Below are positions 8,292-19,566 of a stretch of DNA of 64,000 nucleotides, in pieces. The DNA is from Alphaproteobacteria bacterium (GTDB lineage: Bacteria; Pseudomonadota; Alphaproteobacteria; JAJFFI01). The position numbers and the translations under genes are program-made. A model generated the notes under the pieces. It was given only the letters and a program-made list of their open reading frames with translations, ran no database searches and was not told the origin of the DNA. The stretch's first letter is position 1; each line of letters opens with the position of its first letter. The DNA lies in NCBI GenBank assembly GCA_030066595.1, contig JASJBI010000002.1, positions 22,141 through 86,140 of the forward strand, in the 5' to 3' direction.

Positions 8292-8548
8292 CCAAGATGG
8301 TCTTGTCTTTCTCGGCCCAAGCCGTCTTGTTCTCTTCCAGATGCCAGAGAAGAGGGCCGTCGGGTCGGAAGGCGCTGGCCGCGCCGGGCAGGACGATGAT
8401 CGGCGCGCCCCGCGCGACGTTCCGATCCGCGCTCGGTAACTGGACCGCGCCTGTGCGGCTATCTCTCGGCGCGTTGCAAGACCTCGCCGCGGTCGACGTC
8501 GTGCTCTCTGACGGATTCCTTGATGAGCTGGCCGTGCGGATGCACGGC
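8292..8548 (-). pseudogene. Fused remnant: small-protein end, barrel tail and sulfatase N-terminus
   Basis: Read on the minus strand, three homologies follow one another. At 8459-8548 the text HGQLIKESVREHDVDRGEVL then QRAER and a stop matches the end of the 65-residue protein at 9278-9475. At about 8391-8435 RNVARGAPII resembles the barrel C-terminus. Directly after it, GAASAFRPDGPLLWHLEENK then TAWAEKDKTI (8292-8390) matches the N-terminus of sulfatase 1 (SGAANAFQPDAPFLSHQEKN...). The homology stops just before the TetR gene ends, so no functional sulfatase remains. It looks like a duplicated small protein-barrel-sulfatase set reduced by deletion. Confidence 0.65.
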
Positions 8549-8737
8549 CTAGGCTTGCGTGCACGCGGGTCAGCTCGCCGTGCCGCATGTGCCAAAGTGG
8601 CGCTGCATTACCACCGCAGACTTGTGCCAGATCATTTGCGCCACGCTCAGGGCATGCAGATTATGACTGGTCTCGAAACGTCCATGCCGTGCTGTATCTG
8701 GAACATTTACATCCGCAATTGAGGGGAGGAGATGATC

Positions 8738-9121
8738 ATGCGTTTTTTCGATCCCGCGCGCTTTCACTTTGTCTTCCTTGTGCCCTTGGTGGCATCGAAC
8801 CTCACGAGCGACAACGCGATGAGCGCCAAAGACCTGCGCGAGCAGTTCGTCGGCAATACGGTGGTCGCGCAGTTGCCACAAGGCACCGCATACGCCCTGG
8901 TGCGGCCGGACGGGGTCGCGCGCGGCCTGCACCCGGTTGAGGGGCGCATAAACGGCCGCTATGAGATCGCAGACGATGGCGTCGTCTGCGTCACCTGGCC
9001 CCTTGCTTCGGGCGAAGTCAGGAATTGCGACAAGACCGTCGCGCAAGGAGGTCGGAAATATAACTGGGAGGGGAAGACGCTGGAGGTTCTTCCAGGCGAT
9101 CCAAAGGGGCTGGGCAAGTAA
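8738..9121 (+). CDS. Small putative exported protein of unknown function
   Basis: This 127-residue protein has a hydrophobic N-terminus (FHFVFLVPLVASNLTS) that may be a signal peptide, then a compact domain with two Cys (CVTWPLAS... RNCDKTV) that could form a disulfide, and the YNWEGKTLEVLPGDPKG end. The pattern of a repeated Gly-Thr/Trp/Cys strand domain resembles small periplasmic proteins common in alphaproteobacteria, but I cannot name the family. The GGAGG at 8725-8729 is 8 bp from the ATG at 8738 and only 2 bp from the ATG at 8732, so 8738 is the better start. It lies between decayed gene copies and is on the opposite strand. Confidence 0.6.
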   Translation: MRFFDPARFHFVFLVPLVASNLTSDNAMSAKDLREQFVGNTVVAQLPQGTAYALVRPDGVARGLHPVEGRINGRYEIADDGVVCVTWPLASGEVRNCDKTVAQGGRKYNWEGKTLEVLPGDPKGLGK

Positions 9122-9150
9122 GGCTGTCTCGATAGACTGAAGAGGGCCAT

Positions 9151-9251
9151 TCAGCTTGGCCCGTGTGCTGCGGATGGCTGGACGCGAGGAAGCGGCCAGC
9201 GCAACGGCGCAATGGTCGGCGCGACAAACCAGCGGATGTTCCATTCTGGGT
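9151..9251 (-). pseudogene. Second remnant of an outer-membrane barrel gene 3' end
   Basis: On the minus strand this reads PEWNIRWFVAPTIAPLRW followed by 14 more residues and a stop. It is clearly related to the C-terminus QEWNIRVVVAPIIPALF of the intact barrel protein at 6261-7469. No start or upstream barrel strands are left. It begins 27 bp beyond the stop of the 65-residue gene, so the original order was probably small protein, then barrel. Confidence 0.65.
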
Positions 9252-9277
9252 GCGACGCCGGCTCCGCGCCGGCGCGG

Positions 9278-9475
9278 CTATTTTTTGGCGCGCTGCAAGA
9301 CCTCGCCGAGGTCGATGTCGTGCTCGCTGGCGAATTCCTCGATCAGCTGATCGTGCGGATCGCCGGGCTGCATCTGGCCCGCAAGCGGAATGGTCCGACC
9401 CGCGTCAACGTGCAGAGCTAGAGCCACCGCCCCGGCAATGAGCAACAGGCCCAAGATCCATCTTCCTGATAGCAC
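9278..9475 (-). CDS. Small membrane-anchored protein of unknown function
   Basis: This 65-residue product begins at GTG 9475 after a GGGAG site. Residues 6-21 (WILGLLLIAGAVALAL) form one membrane helix or signal anchor, followed by an acidic soluble tail (DQLIEEFASEHDIDLGEVLQ) probably in the periplasm. A decayed copy of its tail is found at 8459-8548, which shows that this is a real, duplicated gene. A copy of the 44-bp element lies 200 bp upstream. Confidence 0.55.
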   Translation of the reverse strand: MLSGRWILGLLLIAGAVALALHVDAGRTIPLAGQMQPGDPHDQLIEEFASEHDIDLGEVLQRAKK

Positions 9476-9675
9476 CGTCGTGTCTCCCGCCCCGCGTCAA
9501 TTCGGATGGACACGATCGATCGGGCAGCCACTTGCCTGCTTCCGGTGCCGTTCATGGCCCATGCACCCCAGCCTTAGCGGCGCAGCGCCCCTCTCCCACA
9601 CGCGCGCGCGTCGGCTGCTTGGGCTGTCCCCGGCAAGCGAAGTGGTCCTCCCTCTGCGACCCTTCAGATGCCAAG

Positions 9676-9719
9676 TGTAACCCGGCGAACGCGACTGGGA
9701 TACTGGAAGTTCTTACAGG
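9676..9719 (-). promoter_or_regulatory. 44-bp repeated upstream element, copy C
   Basis: On the minus strand it reads CCTGTAAGAACTTCCAGTAT then CCCAGTCGCGTTCGCCGG, aligning ungapped with 1768-1811 and 4233-4276. It lies 200 bp upstream of the 65-residue gene, farther than the other two copies lie from their genes. Confidence 0.6.
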
Positions 9720-9760
9720 TCGCGGGAGGCCATCTTACAGGGGTCGGCAATTTGTCATAG

Positions 9761-10858
<1,098 letters not shown>

Positions 10859-10882
10859 CCAACGGCCGCCGGGAGACCGCTG

Positions 10883-12079
10883 ATGAACATCCACGAGTAT
10901 CAGGCCAAACAGCTCATGGCCAAGTTCGGCGTCGCCGTGCCCAAGGGAGGCGTCGCCTACACGTCCGACGAGGCCGAAAAGGTCGCCAACGAACTGGGCG
11001 GCCCGGTCTGGGTGGTGAAATCCCAGATCCACGCGGGCGGCCGCGGCGCGGGCCGCTTCAAGGACGATCCCGACGGCCCCGGCGGCGTGCGGGTGGTCAA
11101 ATCGGTCGACGAGGTCAAGGCCAACGCCGCAAAGATGCTTGGCCATGTGCTGGTCACCAAGCAGACCGGCGATGCTGGCAAGGAGGTCACGCGCATCTAT
11201 GTCGAGGACGGCTGCGACATCGCGCGCGAGCTCTATCTCGGCATGCTGATCGACCGGGCGACCAGCCGGATTACCATCATGGCCTCGACCGAGGGCGGCA
11301 TGGAGATCGAGGAGGTCGCGGCCCGCACGCCCGAGAAGATCATCAAGGTGGCCATCGATCCGGCCTCCGGCATGCAGGCGCATCACGCGCGACAGGTCGC
11401 CTTCGGCCTCGGCCTCGAAGGCGGTCAGGTCAAGTCGGCGGTGCGCTTTCTCATGGCCATGTACCAGGCGTTCACCGAGCTGGATGCCAGCCTGGTGGAG
11501 ATCAATCCGCTGGTGGTGACCGGCGCGGGTGAGGTGATCGCGCTGGACGCCAAGATGAACTTCGACGACAACGCCCTGTTCCGCCACGCCGACGTGGCCG
11601 AGCTGCGCGACGAGGACGAGGAGGATCCGGCCGAGCTCGAGGCGGCCAAGCACGATCTCAACTACATCAAGCTCGACGGCAATATCGGCTGCATGGTCAA
11701 CGGCGCCGGGCTGGCCATGGCGACCATGGACATCATCAAGCTTTATGGCGGCGAGCCCGCGAATTTCCTCGACGTCGGCGGCGGCGCCACCAGGGAGCGG
11801 GTGACCACCGCGTTCAAGATCATCCTCTCGGACCCCAATGTCGAAGGCATCCTGGTGAACATTTTCGGCGGCATCATGCGCTGCGACGTGATCGCCGAGG
11901 GGGTTGTCGCGGCCGCGCGCGAGGTCAGCCTGCACGTGCCGCTGGTGGTGCGCCTGGAAGGCACCAATGTCGAGCTGGGCAAGAAGATCCTCTCCGAGTC
12001 GGGCCTGCCCATCGTCTCGGCCGACGACCTGGCGGATGCGGCGCAGAAGGTCGTGGCCGCGGTCAAGGAGGCGGCATAA
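10883..12079 (+). CDS. sucC: Succinate-CoA ligase, beta subunit
   Basis: This 398-residue subunit binds nucleotide and, with SucD, interconverts succinyl-CoA and succinate with formation of ATP or GTP. It starts with the family opening [17 protein letters not shown], has an ATP-grasp fold in the first 230 residues ([15 protein letters not shown]) and the C-terminal CoA-ligase domain with [12 protein letters not shown]. The length is as usual for the family. The stop overlaps the sucD start by one base (TAATG), so translation is probably coupled. Confidence 0.97.
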   Translation: MNIHEYQAKQLMAKFGVAVPKGGVAYTSDEAEKVANELGGPVWVVKSQIHAGGRGAGRFKDDPDGPGGVRVVKSVDEVKANAAKMLGHVLVTKQTGDAGKEVTRIYVEDGCDIARELYLGMLIDRATSRITIMASTEGGMEIEEVAARTPEKIIKVAIDPASGMQAHHARQVAFGLGLEGGQVKSAVRFLMAMYQAFTELDASLVEINPLVVTGAGEVIALDAKMNFDDNALFRHADVAELRDEDEEDPAELEAAKHDLNYIKLDGNIGCMVNGAGLAMATMDIIKLYGGEPANFLDVGGGATRERVTTAFKIILSDPNVEGILVNIFGGIMRCDVIAEGVVAAAREVSLHVPLVVRLEGTNVELGKKILSESGLPIVSADDLADAAQKVVAAVKEAA

Positions 12080-12954
12080 TGGCGGTACTCGTCGACAAGA
12101 CCACCAAGGTCGTCTGCCAGGGCTTCACCGGCGCGCAGGGCACCTTCCATTCGGAACAGGCGATCGCCTACGGCACCCAGATGGTCGGCGGCGTCACCCC
12201 GGGCAAGGGCGGCGGTACCCATCTGGACCTGCCGGTGTTCGACACGGTGGCCGCGGCGCGCGCCGAGACCGGCGCCAACGCCTCGGTGATCTACGTGCCG
12301 CCGCCCTTCGCGGCGGACGCCATCCTCGAGGCCATCGACGCGGGCATCGAGTTGATCGTCTGCATCACCGAGGGCATCCCGGTGCTCGACATGGTCCGGG
12401 TCAAGCGGGCACTCGCCAACTCGGGCTCGCGCCTGATCGGGCCCAACTGCCCGGGCATCATCACGCCCGACGAATGCAAGATCGGCATCATGCCGGGCCA
12501 CATCCACAAGCGCGGCCGCGTCGGTATTGTGTCCCGCTCGGGAACGCTTACATACGAGGCGGTGGCGCAGACCACCGTCACCGGGCTGGGGCAGAGCACC
12601 TGCATCGGGATCGGCGGCGACCCGGTCAACGGCACCAACTTCATCGATTGCATCGACCTTTTCCTTGCGGACGACGAGACGGACGGGATCATCATGATCG
12701 GCGAGATCGGCGGCACCGCCGAAGAGGACGCCGCCGACTTCGTCAAGGCGAGCGGCACGTCCAAACCGGTGGTCGGTTTCATCGCCGGGTTGACCGCGCC
12801 GCCGGGCCGTCGCATGGGACACGCCGGCGCTATCATCGCTGGAGGCAAGGGCGGAGCGCAGGATAAGATCGAGGCGTTGAAGAGCGCCGGTATCGTGGTG
12901 GCCGACTCGCCGGCCGCCATCGGGAGCACCATGTTGGAAGTAATGAAGGGGTAA
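12079..12954 (+). CDS. sucD: Succinate-CoA ligase, alpha subunit
   Basis: This 291-residue subunit carries the CoA-binding Rossmann domain ([17 protein letters not shown] near residue 12) and the phosphohistidine loop [11 protein letters not shown], with His248 as the residue phosphorylated in catalysis. [20 protein letters not shown] is also typical. It pairs with SucC, whose stop codon it overlaps. An 81-bp gap, including a small GC hairpin near 13008-13024, separates it from sucA. Confidence 0.97.
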   Translation: MAVLVDKTTKVVCQGFTGAQGTFHSEQAIAYGTQMVGGVTPGKGGGTHLDLPVFDTVAAARAETGANASVIYVPPPFAADAILEAIDAGIELIVCITEGIPVLDMVRVKRALANSGSRLIGPNCPGIITPDECKIGIMPGHIHKRGRVGIVSRSGTLTYEAVAQTTVTGLGQSTCIGIGGDPVNGTNFIDCIDLFLADDETDGIIMIGEIGGTAEEDAADFVKASGTSKPVVGFIAGLTAPPGRRMGHAGAIIAGGKGGAQDKIEALKSAGIVVADSPAAIGSTMLEVMKG

Positions 12955-13035
12955 GGGCTCCTTCTTAGTATCGTCTGCTAGGCGTGACGATTTCTCTGAC
13001 CATGTGACCGCGGCCTCGGGCCGCGCCCCAGAGCC

Positions 13036-15942
13036 ATGACATCCAAGCTCGAACAGACCAGTTTTCTCTCCGGCGCCAATGCCGGTTTCATCGCGCAACT
13101 CTATCGCCGCTTCCTCGACGACCCCGGTTCGGTGGACGCCAGCTGGGCGCAGTTCTTCGCGGAACTGGGCGACGAGGGCGGCGCCGTCCTGCAGGAACTG
13201 GGCGGGGCCAGCTGGACGCCGCATCCCCGGCCGGAAGAGGGCAACGGTGATCTCCTGGCGCTGGCCTTGCAGGAAGAGCCTTCGGCCCGCCCTGCCGCCA
13301 AGCCGCCAGCCGCCGGCGCGCCCGCGGCGATCACGGCCGAGGCGGTCCGCGCCGCGACGCTCGATTCGATCCGCGCCCTGATGCTGATCCGGTCCTACCG
13401 GGTGCGTGGCCATCTCTGGGCCCAGCTCGATCCGCTCGGCATCGAGACCCCCCAGCATCACCCGGAGCTCGACTACAAGACTTACGGCTTCACCGAGGCG
13501 GATCTCGACCGGGAGATCTTCATCAATCACGTCCTCGGTTTCGAGACCGCGACGCTGCGCCAGATCATCGAGCGGGTGCAGGCCACCTACAGCAGCAACA
13601 TCGGCGTCGAGTTCATGCACATCCAGGAGCCCGACCAGAAGGCCTGGATCCAGGAGCGCATCGAAGCCATCGAGAACCGCACCGAATTCACCGAGAAGGG
13701 CAAGCTGGCGATCCTCGACCGCCTGGTCGAAGGCGAACGGTTCGAGACCTTCCTCGATCGCAAGTACACCGGCACCAAGCGGTTCGGCCTGGACGGCGGC
13801 GAAGCCACGGTGCCGGCGCTGGAACAGATCATCAAGCGCGGCGGCCAGCTGGGCATCGAGGAGATCGTCATCGGCATGGCGCACCGCGGCCGGCTCAACG
13901 TGCTCGCCAACATGATGGGCAAGCCCTATCAGGCGATCTTCTCGGAGTTCCAGGGCGGCGCGGCCCAGCCCGAATACGTCCAGGGCTCGGGCGACGTCAA
14001 ATACCATCTCGGCACGTCGTCGGACCGCGAGTTCGACGGCATCCCGGTGCACCTCTCGCTGACCGCCAACCCGTCCCATCTCGAGGCGGTCGACCCGGTC
14101 GTTCTCGGCAAGGTGCGCGCCAAGCAATGGCAGCGTGGCGGCGGCGAGACCGGCATGAAAAAGGTGATGGGCCTCTTGCTGCACGGCGACGCCGCCTTTT
14201 CCGGCCAGGGCCTGGTGGCCGAGACCCTGGATCTCTCCCAGCTCAAGGGCTACCGCACAGGCGGCACCATCCACTTCATCATCAACAACCAGATCGGGTT
14301 CACCACCAAGCCGGCCTTCTCGCGTTCGGGCCCGTATTGTTCCGAAGTGGCCAAGATCGTGCAGGCGCCGATCTTCCACGTGAACGGGGACGACCCCGAG
14401 GCGGTGGTGCACGTTGCCCGCATCGCCACCGAGTTCCGCCAGCGCTTCATGAAGGACGTGATCATCGACTTGTTCTGCTATCGCCGGCATGGCCACAACG
14501 AGGGCGACGAGCCGATGTTCACCCAGCCGCTGATGTACAAGGCGATCAAGGGACACCCGACCACCCGCGAGATCTACGCCAAGAAGCTTGTCGACCAGGG
14601 CGTGATCACGCAGCAGCAGGCGGACAGGGTGGTGTCCGACTTCGAGGCCCGTCTGGACGCGGACTTCGAAGCGGCGACCAGCTACAAGCCCAACAAGGCG
14701 GACTGGCTGGAAGGGGCCTGGACGGGGCTGGAGACGGCCCGCGGCGAGGCCCGGCGGGGCGAGACCGGTGTGCCGGTCGAGGCGCTCAAGAAGGTCGGCG
14801 CGGCCCTGACCCGGGTGCCCGACGGCTTCAACCTGAACAGCAAGATCACCCGTCAGCTCAAGGCCAAGGCCGCCAACATCGAGAAGGGCGAAAGTATCGA
14901 CTGGGCGACCGGCGAGGCTTTGGCCTTCGGCACCCTGCTCACCGAGGGCACGCCCGTACGGCTTTCGGGCCAGGACAGCGGCCGCGGCACGTTCTCGCAG
15001 CGGCATGCGGTACTGATCGACCAGGGGTCCGAAGACCGTTTCATCCCGCTGAACAATCTGCTGGACGGACAGGCGGTGTTCGAGGTCATCGACAGCCCGC
15101 TGTCGGAGGCGGGCGTGCTGGGCTTCGAATACGGCTACAGCCTGGCCGAGCCCAACATGCTGATCCTGTGGGAGGGGCAGTTCGGCGACTTCGCCAACGG
15201 TGCCCAGGTGATCATCGACCAGTTCATCAGCTCGGGCGAATCCAAGTGGCTGCGCATGACCGGGTTGGTCATGCTGTTGCCACACGGCTACGAGGGCCAG
15301 GGGCCCGAGCATTCCTCCGCCCGGCTGGAGCGGTACCTGCAGCTCTGCGCCGAGGACAACATGCAGGTCGTCAACTGCACGACGCCGGCGAACTACTTCC
15401 ACGCGCTCCGGCGCCAGATGCGGCGCAATTTCCGCAAGCCGTTGATCGTGATGACGCCGAAGTCGCTGCTCCGGCACCGGCTCGCGACCTCCCGCCTCGA
15501 CGAGATGTCGCCCGAGACGACTTTTCACCGGGTCCTCTACGATAACGAGGTCCTGTGTGAGGACAAGAAGGTGAAGCGGGTCGTCCTGTGCAGCGGCAAG
15601 GTCTATTACGATCTGTTCGAAGAGCGGGCGCGGCGCGGCCAGAAGGACGTCTTCTTCCTGCGCCTCGAGCAACTCTACCCGTTCCCGCAGCAGGCCTTGC
15701 TTCAGGAGCTCGGCCGCTTTCCCCATGCCGAGGTCGTCTGGTGCCAGGAGGAGCCCAAGAACATGGGCGCCTGGTTCTTCGTGGAGCCCGAGATCGAGGC
15801 GGTGCTGGCCGAGATCGGCGCCAAGCAGGCACGGGCCCGCTATGTCGGCCGGCCTCCGGCCGCATCGCCCGCCACCGGCCTCTACAGCCGGCATGTTCAG
15901 GAGCAGAAAGCTCTGGTCGACGAGGCGCTCACCTTGAAATAA
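13036..15942 (+). CDS. sucA: 2-oxoglutarate dehydrogenase E1 component
   Basis: This 968-residue thiamine-diphosphate enzyme decarboxylates 2-oxoglutarate and passes the succinyl group to the lipoyl arm of SucB. It has the N-terminal E2-contact helix ([18 protein letters not shown]), the ThDP region with [25 protein letters not shown], and the C-terminal transketolase-like domain with [20 protein letters not shown] linker rich in Ala and Pro lies at about residues 80-105. It is followed after 41 bp by sucB. Confidence 0.97.
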   Translation: MTSKLEQTSFLSGANAGFIAQLYRRFLDDPGSVDASWAQFFAELGDEGGAVLQELGGASWTPHPRPEEGNGDLLALALQEEPSARPAAKPPAAGAPAAITAEAVRAATLDSIRALMLIRSYRVRGHLWAQLDPLGIETPQHHPELDYKTYGFTEADLDREIFINHVLGFETATLRQIIERVQATYSSNIGVEFMHIQEPDQKAWIQERIEAIENRTEFTEKGKLAILDRLVEGERFETFLDRKYTGTKRFGLDGGEATVPALEQIIKRGGQLGIEEIVIGMAHRGRLNVLANMMGKPYQAIFSEFQGGAAQPEYVQGSGDVKYHLGTSSDREFDGIPVHLSLTANPSHLEAVDPVVLGKVRAKQWQRGGGETGMKKVMGLLLHGDAAFSGQGLVAETLDLSQLKGYRTGGTIHFIINNQIGFTTKPAFSRSGPYCSEVAKIVQAPIFHVNGDDPEAVVHVARIATEFRQRFMKDVIIDLFCYRRHGHNEGDEPMFTQPLMYKAIKGHPTTREIYAKKLVDQGVITQQQADRVVSDFEARLDADFEAATSYKPNKADWLEGAWTGLETARGEARRGETGVPVEALKKVGAALTRVPDGFNLNSKITRQLKAKAANIEKGESIDWATGEALAFGTLLTEGTPVRLSGQDSGRGTFSQRHAVLIDQGSEDRFIPLNNLLDGQAVFEVIDSPLSEAGVLGFEYGYSLAEPNMLILWEGQFGDFANGAQVIIDQFISSGESKWLRMTGLVMLLPHGYEGQGPEHSSARLERYLQLCAEDNMQVVNCTTPANYFHALRRQMRRNFRKPLIVMTPKSLLRHRLATSRLDEMSPETTFHRVLYDNEVLCEDKKVKRVVLCSGKVYYDLFEERARRGQKDVFFLRLEQLYPFPQQALLQELGRFPHAEVVWCQEEPKNMGAWFFVEPEIEAVLAEIGAKQARARYVGRPPAASPATGLYSRHVQEQKALVDEALTLK

Positions 15943-15983
15943 CTTGGCCGACGGGACGGCCGGGGACGAAGGGAGACGGCAGC

Positions 15984-17225
15984 ATGGCAACCGACATCGT
16001 GGTGCCCACCTTGGGCGAATCCGTGACCGAAGCGACCGTCGCGCAGTGGTTCAAGGCCGTCGGCGACCAGGTCGACGTGGACGAGCCGATCGTCGAGCTT
16101 GAGACCGACAAGGTCACGCTCGAGGTCAACGCGACCGTGGCCGGCGCCATCAGCGAGATCTTGGTCGACTCCGGCCAGGAGGTCGAGGTGGGCGCGCTGC
16201 TAGGCCGCATCGAGGCAGGGGCCGCCGGTGCCGTGGCGCCGAAGGCGGAGGCCAAGGCGGAAGAGCCCGTTGCCGCCGTGGCCGAGGCGCCCGCCCAGGC
16301 GGCGGTTGCCGCCGCGGCGCCCGCTGCCGCCACGGCCGAGGTGGGGCACGGCCCCGCCGTCGAGAAGATGCTCAAGGAGCAGGGGCTGCAGCCAGCGGAG
16401 ATTCCCGCCAGCGGCAAGGACGGCCGGCTGACCAAGGGCGACGTGGTCAGCTTCATGGAAAAGCGCGCCGAAGCGCCCGCGCCCGCCCCGGCTCCGGCGG
16501 CCAAGGCGCCGGCCCGCGAACCCGGCGCCCGCGAGGAGCGGGTGCGCATGACCCGGCTGCGCAAGCGGGTCGCCGAGCGCCTCAAGGAAGCCCAAAACAC
16601 CGCGGCCATGCTCACCACCTTCAACGAGGTGGACATGAGCAACATCCTGGCGCTCAGGGCCCAGCACAAGGACGCCTTCGAAAAGAAGCACGGCGTCCGG
16701 CTCGGCTTCATGAGCTTCTTTGCCAAGGCCTGTGTGGTCGCGCTCAAGGAGTTCCCGGCGGTCAACGCCGAGATCGATGGCGACGACATCGTCTACAAGA
16801 ACCATTACGACATCGGCGTCGCCGTGAGCACGCCTCAGGGTCTGGTGGTGCCGGTGGTCCGGGACATCGACACCAAGGGCTTCGCCGTGATTGAGCAGGA
16901 GATCGTCGATCTCGCCACGCGGGGACGGGACGGCAAGCTGTCCATGGAGGAACTGACCGGCGGCACCTTCACCATCACCAATGGCGGCGTGTTCGGCTCG
17001 CTGATCTCGACGCCGATCCTGAACCCGCCGCAGTCCGGCATCCTGGGCATGCACAAGACCCAGAAACGGCCGGTCGCTGTAGGCGATGCCATCGAACTCA
17101 GGCCGATGATGTATCTGGCGCTGTCCTATGACCACCGAATCATCGACGGGCGCGAGGCGGTGAGCTTCCTGGTGCGGGTCAAGGAATGTATTGAAGATCC
17201 CCAGCGTATCCTGCTGGATATGTGA
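15984..17225 (+). CDS. sucB: Dihydrolipoamide succinyltransferase (E2 of 2-oxoglutarate dehydrogenase)
   Basis: This 413-residue E2 has one lipoyl domain with the modified Lys43 (ETDKVTLE), an Ala/Pro linker, a peripheral-subunit-binding domain ([20 protein letters not shown]), a second Ala/Pro linker and the catalytic domain ending in [12 protein letters not shown] (His384, Asp388). The ATG at 15984 was chosen over the longer frame because the lipoyl domain starts there and GGGAGACGG precedes it. Its usual partner lpdA is not adjacent but lies at 31087. Confidence 0.96.
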   Translation: MATDIVVPTLGESVTEATVAQWFKAVGDQVDVDEPIVELETDKVTLEVNATVAGAISEILVDSGQEVEVGALLGRIEAGAAGAVAPKAEAKAEEPVAAVAEAPAQAAVAAAAPAAATAEVGHGPAVEKMLKEQGLQPAEIPASGKDGRLTKGDVVSFMEKRAEAPAPAPAPAAKAPAREPGAREERVRMTRLRKRVAERLKEAQNTAAMLTTFNEVDMSNILALRAQHKDAFEKKHGVRLGFMSFFAKACVVALKEFPAVNAEIDGDDIVYKNHYDIGVAVSTPQGLVVPVVRDIDTKGFAVIEQEIVDLATRGRDGKLSMEELTGGTFTITNGGVFGSLISTPILNPPQSGILGMHKTQKRPVAVGDAIELRPMMYLALSYDHRIIDGREAVSFLVRVKECIEDPQRILLDM

Positions 17226-17540
17226 CTTAGCGCGTTGCAAGAGGCGCGACGCTTCGGTAATGCTTCGCCCCGTTGATCGGAAGAGATAGAATAGGAACCG
17301 AGCCCGCCTGCCGGGCGGTGTGAACCGATCTTCTGAGGTGGCCATCTTTACGCCACGATTGTTCGGCAGCCTAGCGTGACGCTTCGGATCGCGCAGGCCG
17401 GAGTCGTCCTGAACCGGGGAATTCGTCGTTGACGGTTATCCGCAAAGGGCGCGGGGGATAAACAAAGTGTCGACGCCCGTCGGCGACACAGGATGTGACG
17501 CGGATCGGCGGGTATCGCCGGCCGCAAACGATCGTCTGGC
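17226..17540. other. Gap between sucB and minC
   Basis: This 315-bp stretch holds no recognisable gene, RNA or strong terminator. It probably contains the 3' end of the suc transcript and the minCDE promoter. An antisense frame here (17348-17926) is a by-product of minC coding. Confidence 0.5.
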
Positions 17541-18326
17541 ATGAACGATACCGTCACTGCGCGCAAGCCACTCTCGGACTCCCCTGATCTGCAGGCCTTC
17601 AAGCTGCGCGGCGGCTCGTTCACGCTGTTGGTCGTGCGCGCCGGCGACGTGACGGACCCGGGCTTCTTCAGCTGGCTCGAAGGCAAGGTCGCGCAGGCGC
17701 CGTATTTCTTCCAGGACGCGCCCATGGTGCTGGATCTGGAGGGCATGGCGGAGGAGGACACCTTCGACTTCCCGGCCGTCGCGGGTCTGTTGCGCAAGCG
17801 CGGGCTGGTCGCGATCGGCGTGCAGAACGGGACGGACGCCCAAAACCGGGCCGCCGCGGAGGTGGGGCTCGGGGTCTTTCCCATGTGGCGCGCGGCCGCG
17901 CCGATCAGCGAGGTCTCCGACGACATGGCCGAACAGGCCGACCCGGAGGCCGCCGTGGAACGCAGCCACGGCCGGGGCCGCGACGAACACCCACGGGGCC
18001 CGTCACGGGTGATCGAGGAGCCGGTCCGCTCGGGCCGGCAGATCTACGCCAGGAACAGCGACCTCGTCGTGCTCTCGACCGTGAGCCCGGGGGCGGAGCT
18101 GTTCGCCGACGGCCATATACACGTCTACGGCCCGCTCAGAGGCCGAGCATTTGCAGGAGTGGGGGGCAACCACGCGGCGCGGATCTTCTGTCGAAGTTTC
18201 GATGCCGAGCTCGTTGCCATTGCCGGGCATTGGCGCGTCCGTGAGGACATGGATGATGCGCTGATCGGCAAGCCGGTGCAGATCTTCCTGGCCGAGGACC
18301 AGGTGATCATCGCGCCGGACGCATGA
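17541..18326 (+). CDS. minC: Septum-site determining protein MinC
   Basis: This 261-residue division inhibitor blocks FtsZ polymerisation away from mid-cell. The N-terminal domain (FKLRGGSFTLLVVRAGD) and the C-terminal beta-helix (GRQIYARNSDLVVLSTVSPG, then ELFADGHIHVYGPLRGRAFAG) are both clear, joined by an Ala/Glu/Arg-rich linker at about residues 130-165. It is recruited to the membrane by MinD, whose gene follows after 32 bp with GGAG before it. Confidence 0.95.
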   Translation: MNDTVTARKPLSDSPDLQAFKLRGGSFTLLVVRAGDVTDPGFFSWLEGKVAQAPYFFQDAPMVLDLEGMAEEDTFDFPAVAGLLRKRGLVAIGVQNGTDAQNRAAAEVGLGVFPMWRAAAPISEVSDDMAEQADPEAAVERSHGRGRDEHPRGPSRVIEEPVRSGRQIYARNSDLVVLSTVSPGAELFADGHIHVYGPLRGRAFAGVGGNHAARIFCRSFDAELVAIAGHWRVREDMDDALIGKPVQIFLAEDQVIIAPDA

Positions 18327-18358
18327 AGCGCGCCAACTGACCAAGTAAGGAGAAGTTC

Positions 18359-19174
18359 GTGCCAAAGATAATCGTCATGACGTCCGGCAAGGGTGGCGTC
18401 GGGAAAACCACAACGAGTGCGTCCTTCGCGGCGGGTCTCGCGATGAAGGGCCACAAGACCGTGGTGGTGGATTTCGACGTCGGCCTGCGGAATCTCGACC
18501 TCGTCATGGGTTGCGAGCGCCGTGTCGTGTTCGACTTCATCAACGTGATCAACGGTGAAGCGAAGCTTCACCAGGCGCTGATCAAGGACAAGCGTCTCGA
18601 CAACCTGTACATCCTGCCCACCTCCCAGACCCGGGACAAGGATGCGCTGACCAAGGACGGCGTGGCCCGCGTGCTCGAGACCCTGAAGCAGGACTTCGAC
18701 TACATCATCTGCGACAGCCCCGCCGGCATCGAGAAAGGCGCCTACATGGCGCTCTATTTCGCCGACGAGGCCGTGGTGGTGACCAACCCGGAGGTCTCCT
18801 CGGTGCGCGACAGCGACCGCATCCTCGGCATCCTGGCCAGCAAGTCGCGCCGGGCCGAGATGAACCTCGATCCGGTGCGCGAGCACCTGCTGCTCACTCG
18901 ATACGACGCGGACCGGGTCCGCCAGGGCGAGATGTTGGCCGTCGACGACGTGCTCGAGATCCTGGCGATCCCGTTGATGGGAGTCATTCCCGAGGACGAG
19001 GCGGTGCTGCGCGCCTCCAATGTCGGCGTGCCGGTGATCATGGACGAACGCTCGGGGCCGGCCCAGGCCTATGCCGATGCGGTCGGCCGCTTTCTCGGCG
19101 AGACGATCGAGCATCGCTTCCTCATTCCGGAACGCAAAGGCTTCTTTCAGCGCTTGCTCGGGAGACCCGCATGA
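18359..19174 (+). CDS. minD: Septum-site determining ATPase MinD
   Basis: This 271-residue ParA-type ATPase carries MinC to the membrane. The deviant Walker A motif SGKGGVGKTTT lies at residues 9-19 (Lys11 and Lys16). It also has VVDFDVGLRNLDLVMGCERR and CDSPAGIEKGA. The C-terminus KGFFQRLLGRPA is the amphipathic membrane-targeting helix. It begins with GTG after AAGGAGAAG. The stop overlaps the minE start (ATGA), consistent with coupled synthesis. Confidence 0.97.
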   Translation: MPKIIVMTSGKGGVGKTTTSASFAAGLAMKGHKTVVVDFDVGLRNLDLVMGCERRVVFDFINVINGEAKLHQALIKDKRLDNLYILPTSQTRDKDALTKDGVARVLETLKQDFDYIICDSPAGIEKGAYMALYFADEAVVVTNPEVSSVRDSDRILGILASKSRRAEMNLDPVREHLLLTRYDADRVRQGEMLAVDDVLEILAIPLMGVIPEDEAVLRASNVGVPVIMDERSGPAQAYADAVGRFLGETIEHRFLIPERKGFFQRLLGRPA

Positions 19175-19443
19175 ACCTCTTGCAGTTCTTTCGGCGGCCC
19201 CGTGTGAGGTCGGCGCAACAGGCGAAGGAACGGCTTCAGGTCCTGTTGACCCACGAGCGGGGCAGCCGGGGCCTGCCCGACTTCCTGCCGCGGTTGCAGC
19301 AGGACCTGCTGAGGGTGCTGGCCCGCTATGTGCGCATCGACCGGGAATCGGTGCAGATGCAGGTCGAGGACGACGGCGGTGTGTTTACGCTGGAGATCAA
19401 CGTCGAGCTGCCCGGCGGCGGCGCCCCGGCGATCCACCGCTAG
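19171..19443 (+). CDS. minE: Cell division topological specificity factor MinE
   Basis: This 90-residue protein has the N-terminal membrane/MinD-binding stretch (MNLLQFFRRP, then SAQQAKERLQVLLTHERG) and the C-terminal dimerisation domain with LPRLQQDLLRVLARYVRID. It stimulates MinD ATPase and drives pole-to-pole oscillation. Start and stop overlap with minD show translational coupling. Confidence 0.95.
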   Translation: MNLLQFFRRPRVRSAQQAKERLQVLLTHERGSRGLPDFLPRLQQDLLRVLARYVRIDRESVQMQVEDDGGVFTLEINVELPGGGAPAIHR

Positions 19444-19566
19444 CTCTGATCAGTCCGCCACGCGGCCGGCGATCCGCCGAGGCGGAGCCGATCGCAAGAC
19501 CATGCAAGACGCCGTCCGTCTAGGCGGCTATATCCGAAGCATGCACCGAGACTGCAGGAGCCGAGC

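Noticed and set aside
11743..15990. Very long minus-strand open frame (1415 codons) opposite sucC, sucD and sucA
   Set aside because: It is antisense to certain TCA genes and shows low-complexity Arg/Gly/His/Leu composition typical of GC-rich shadow frames; no domain.
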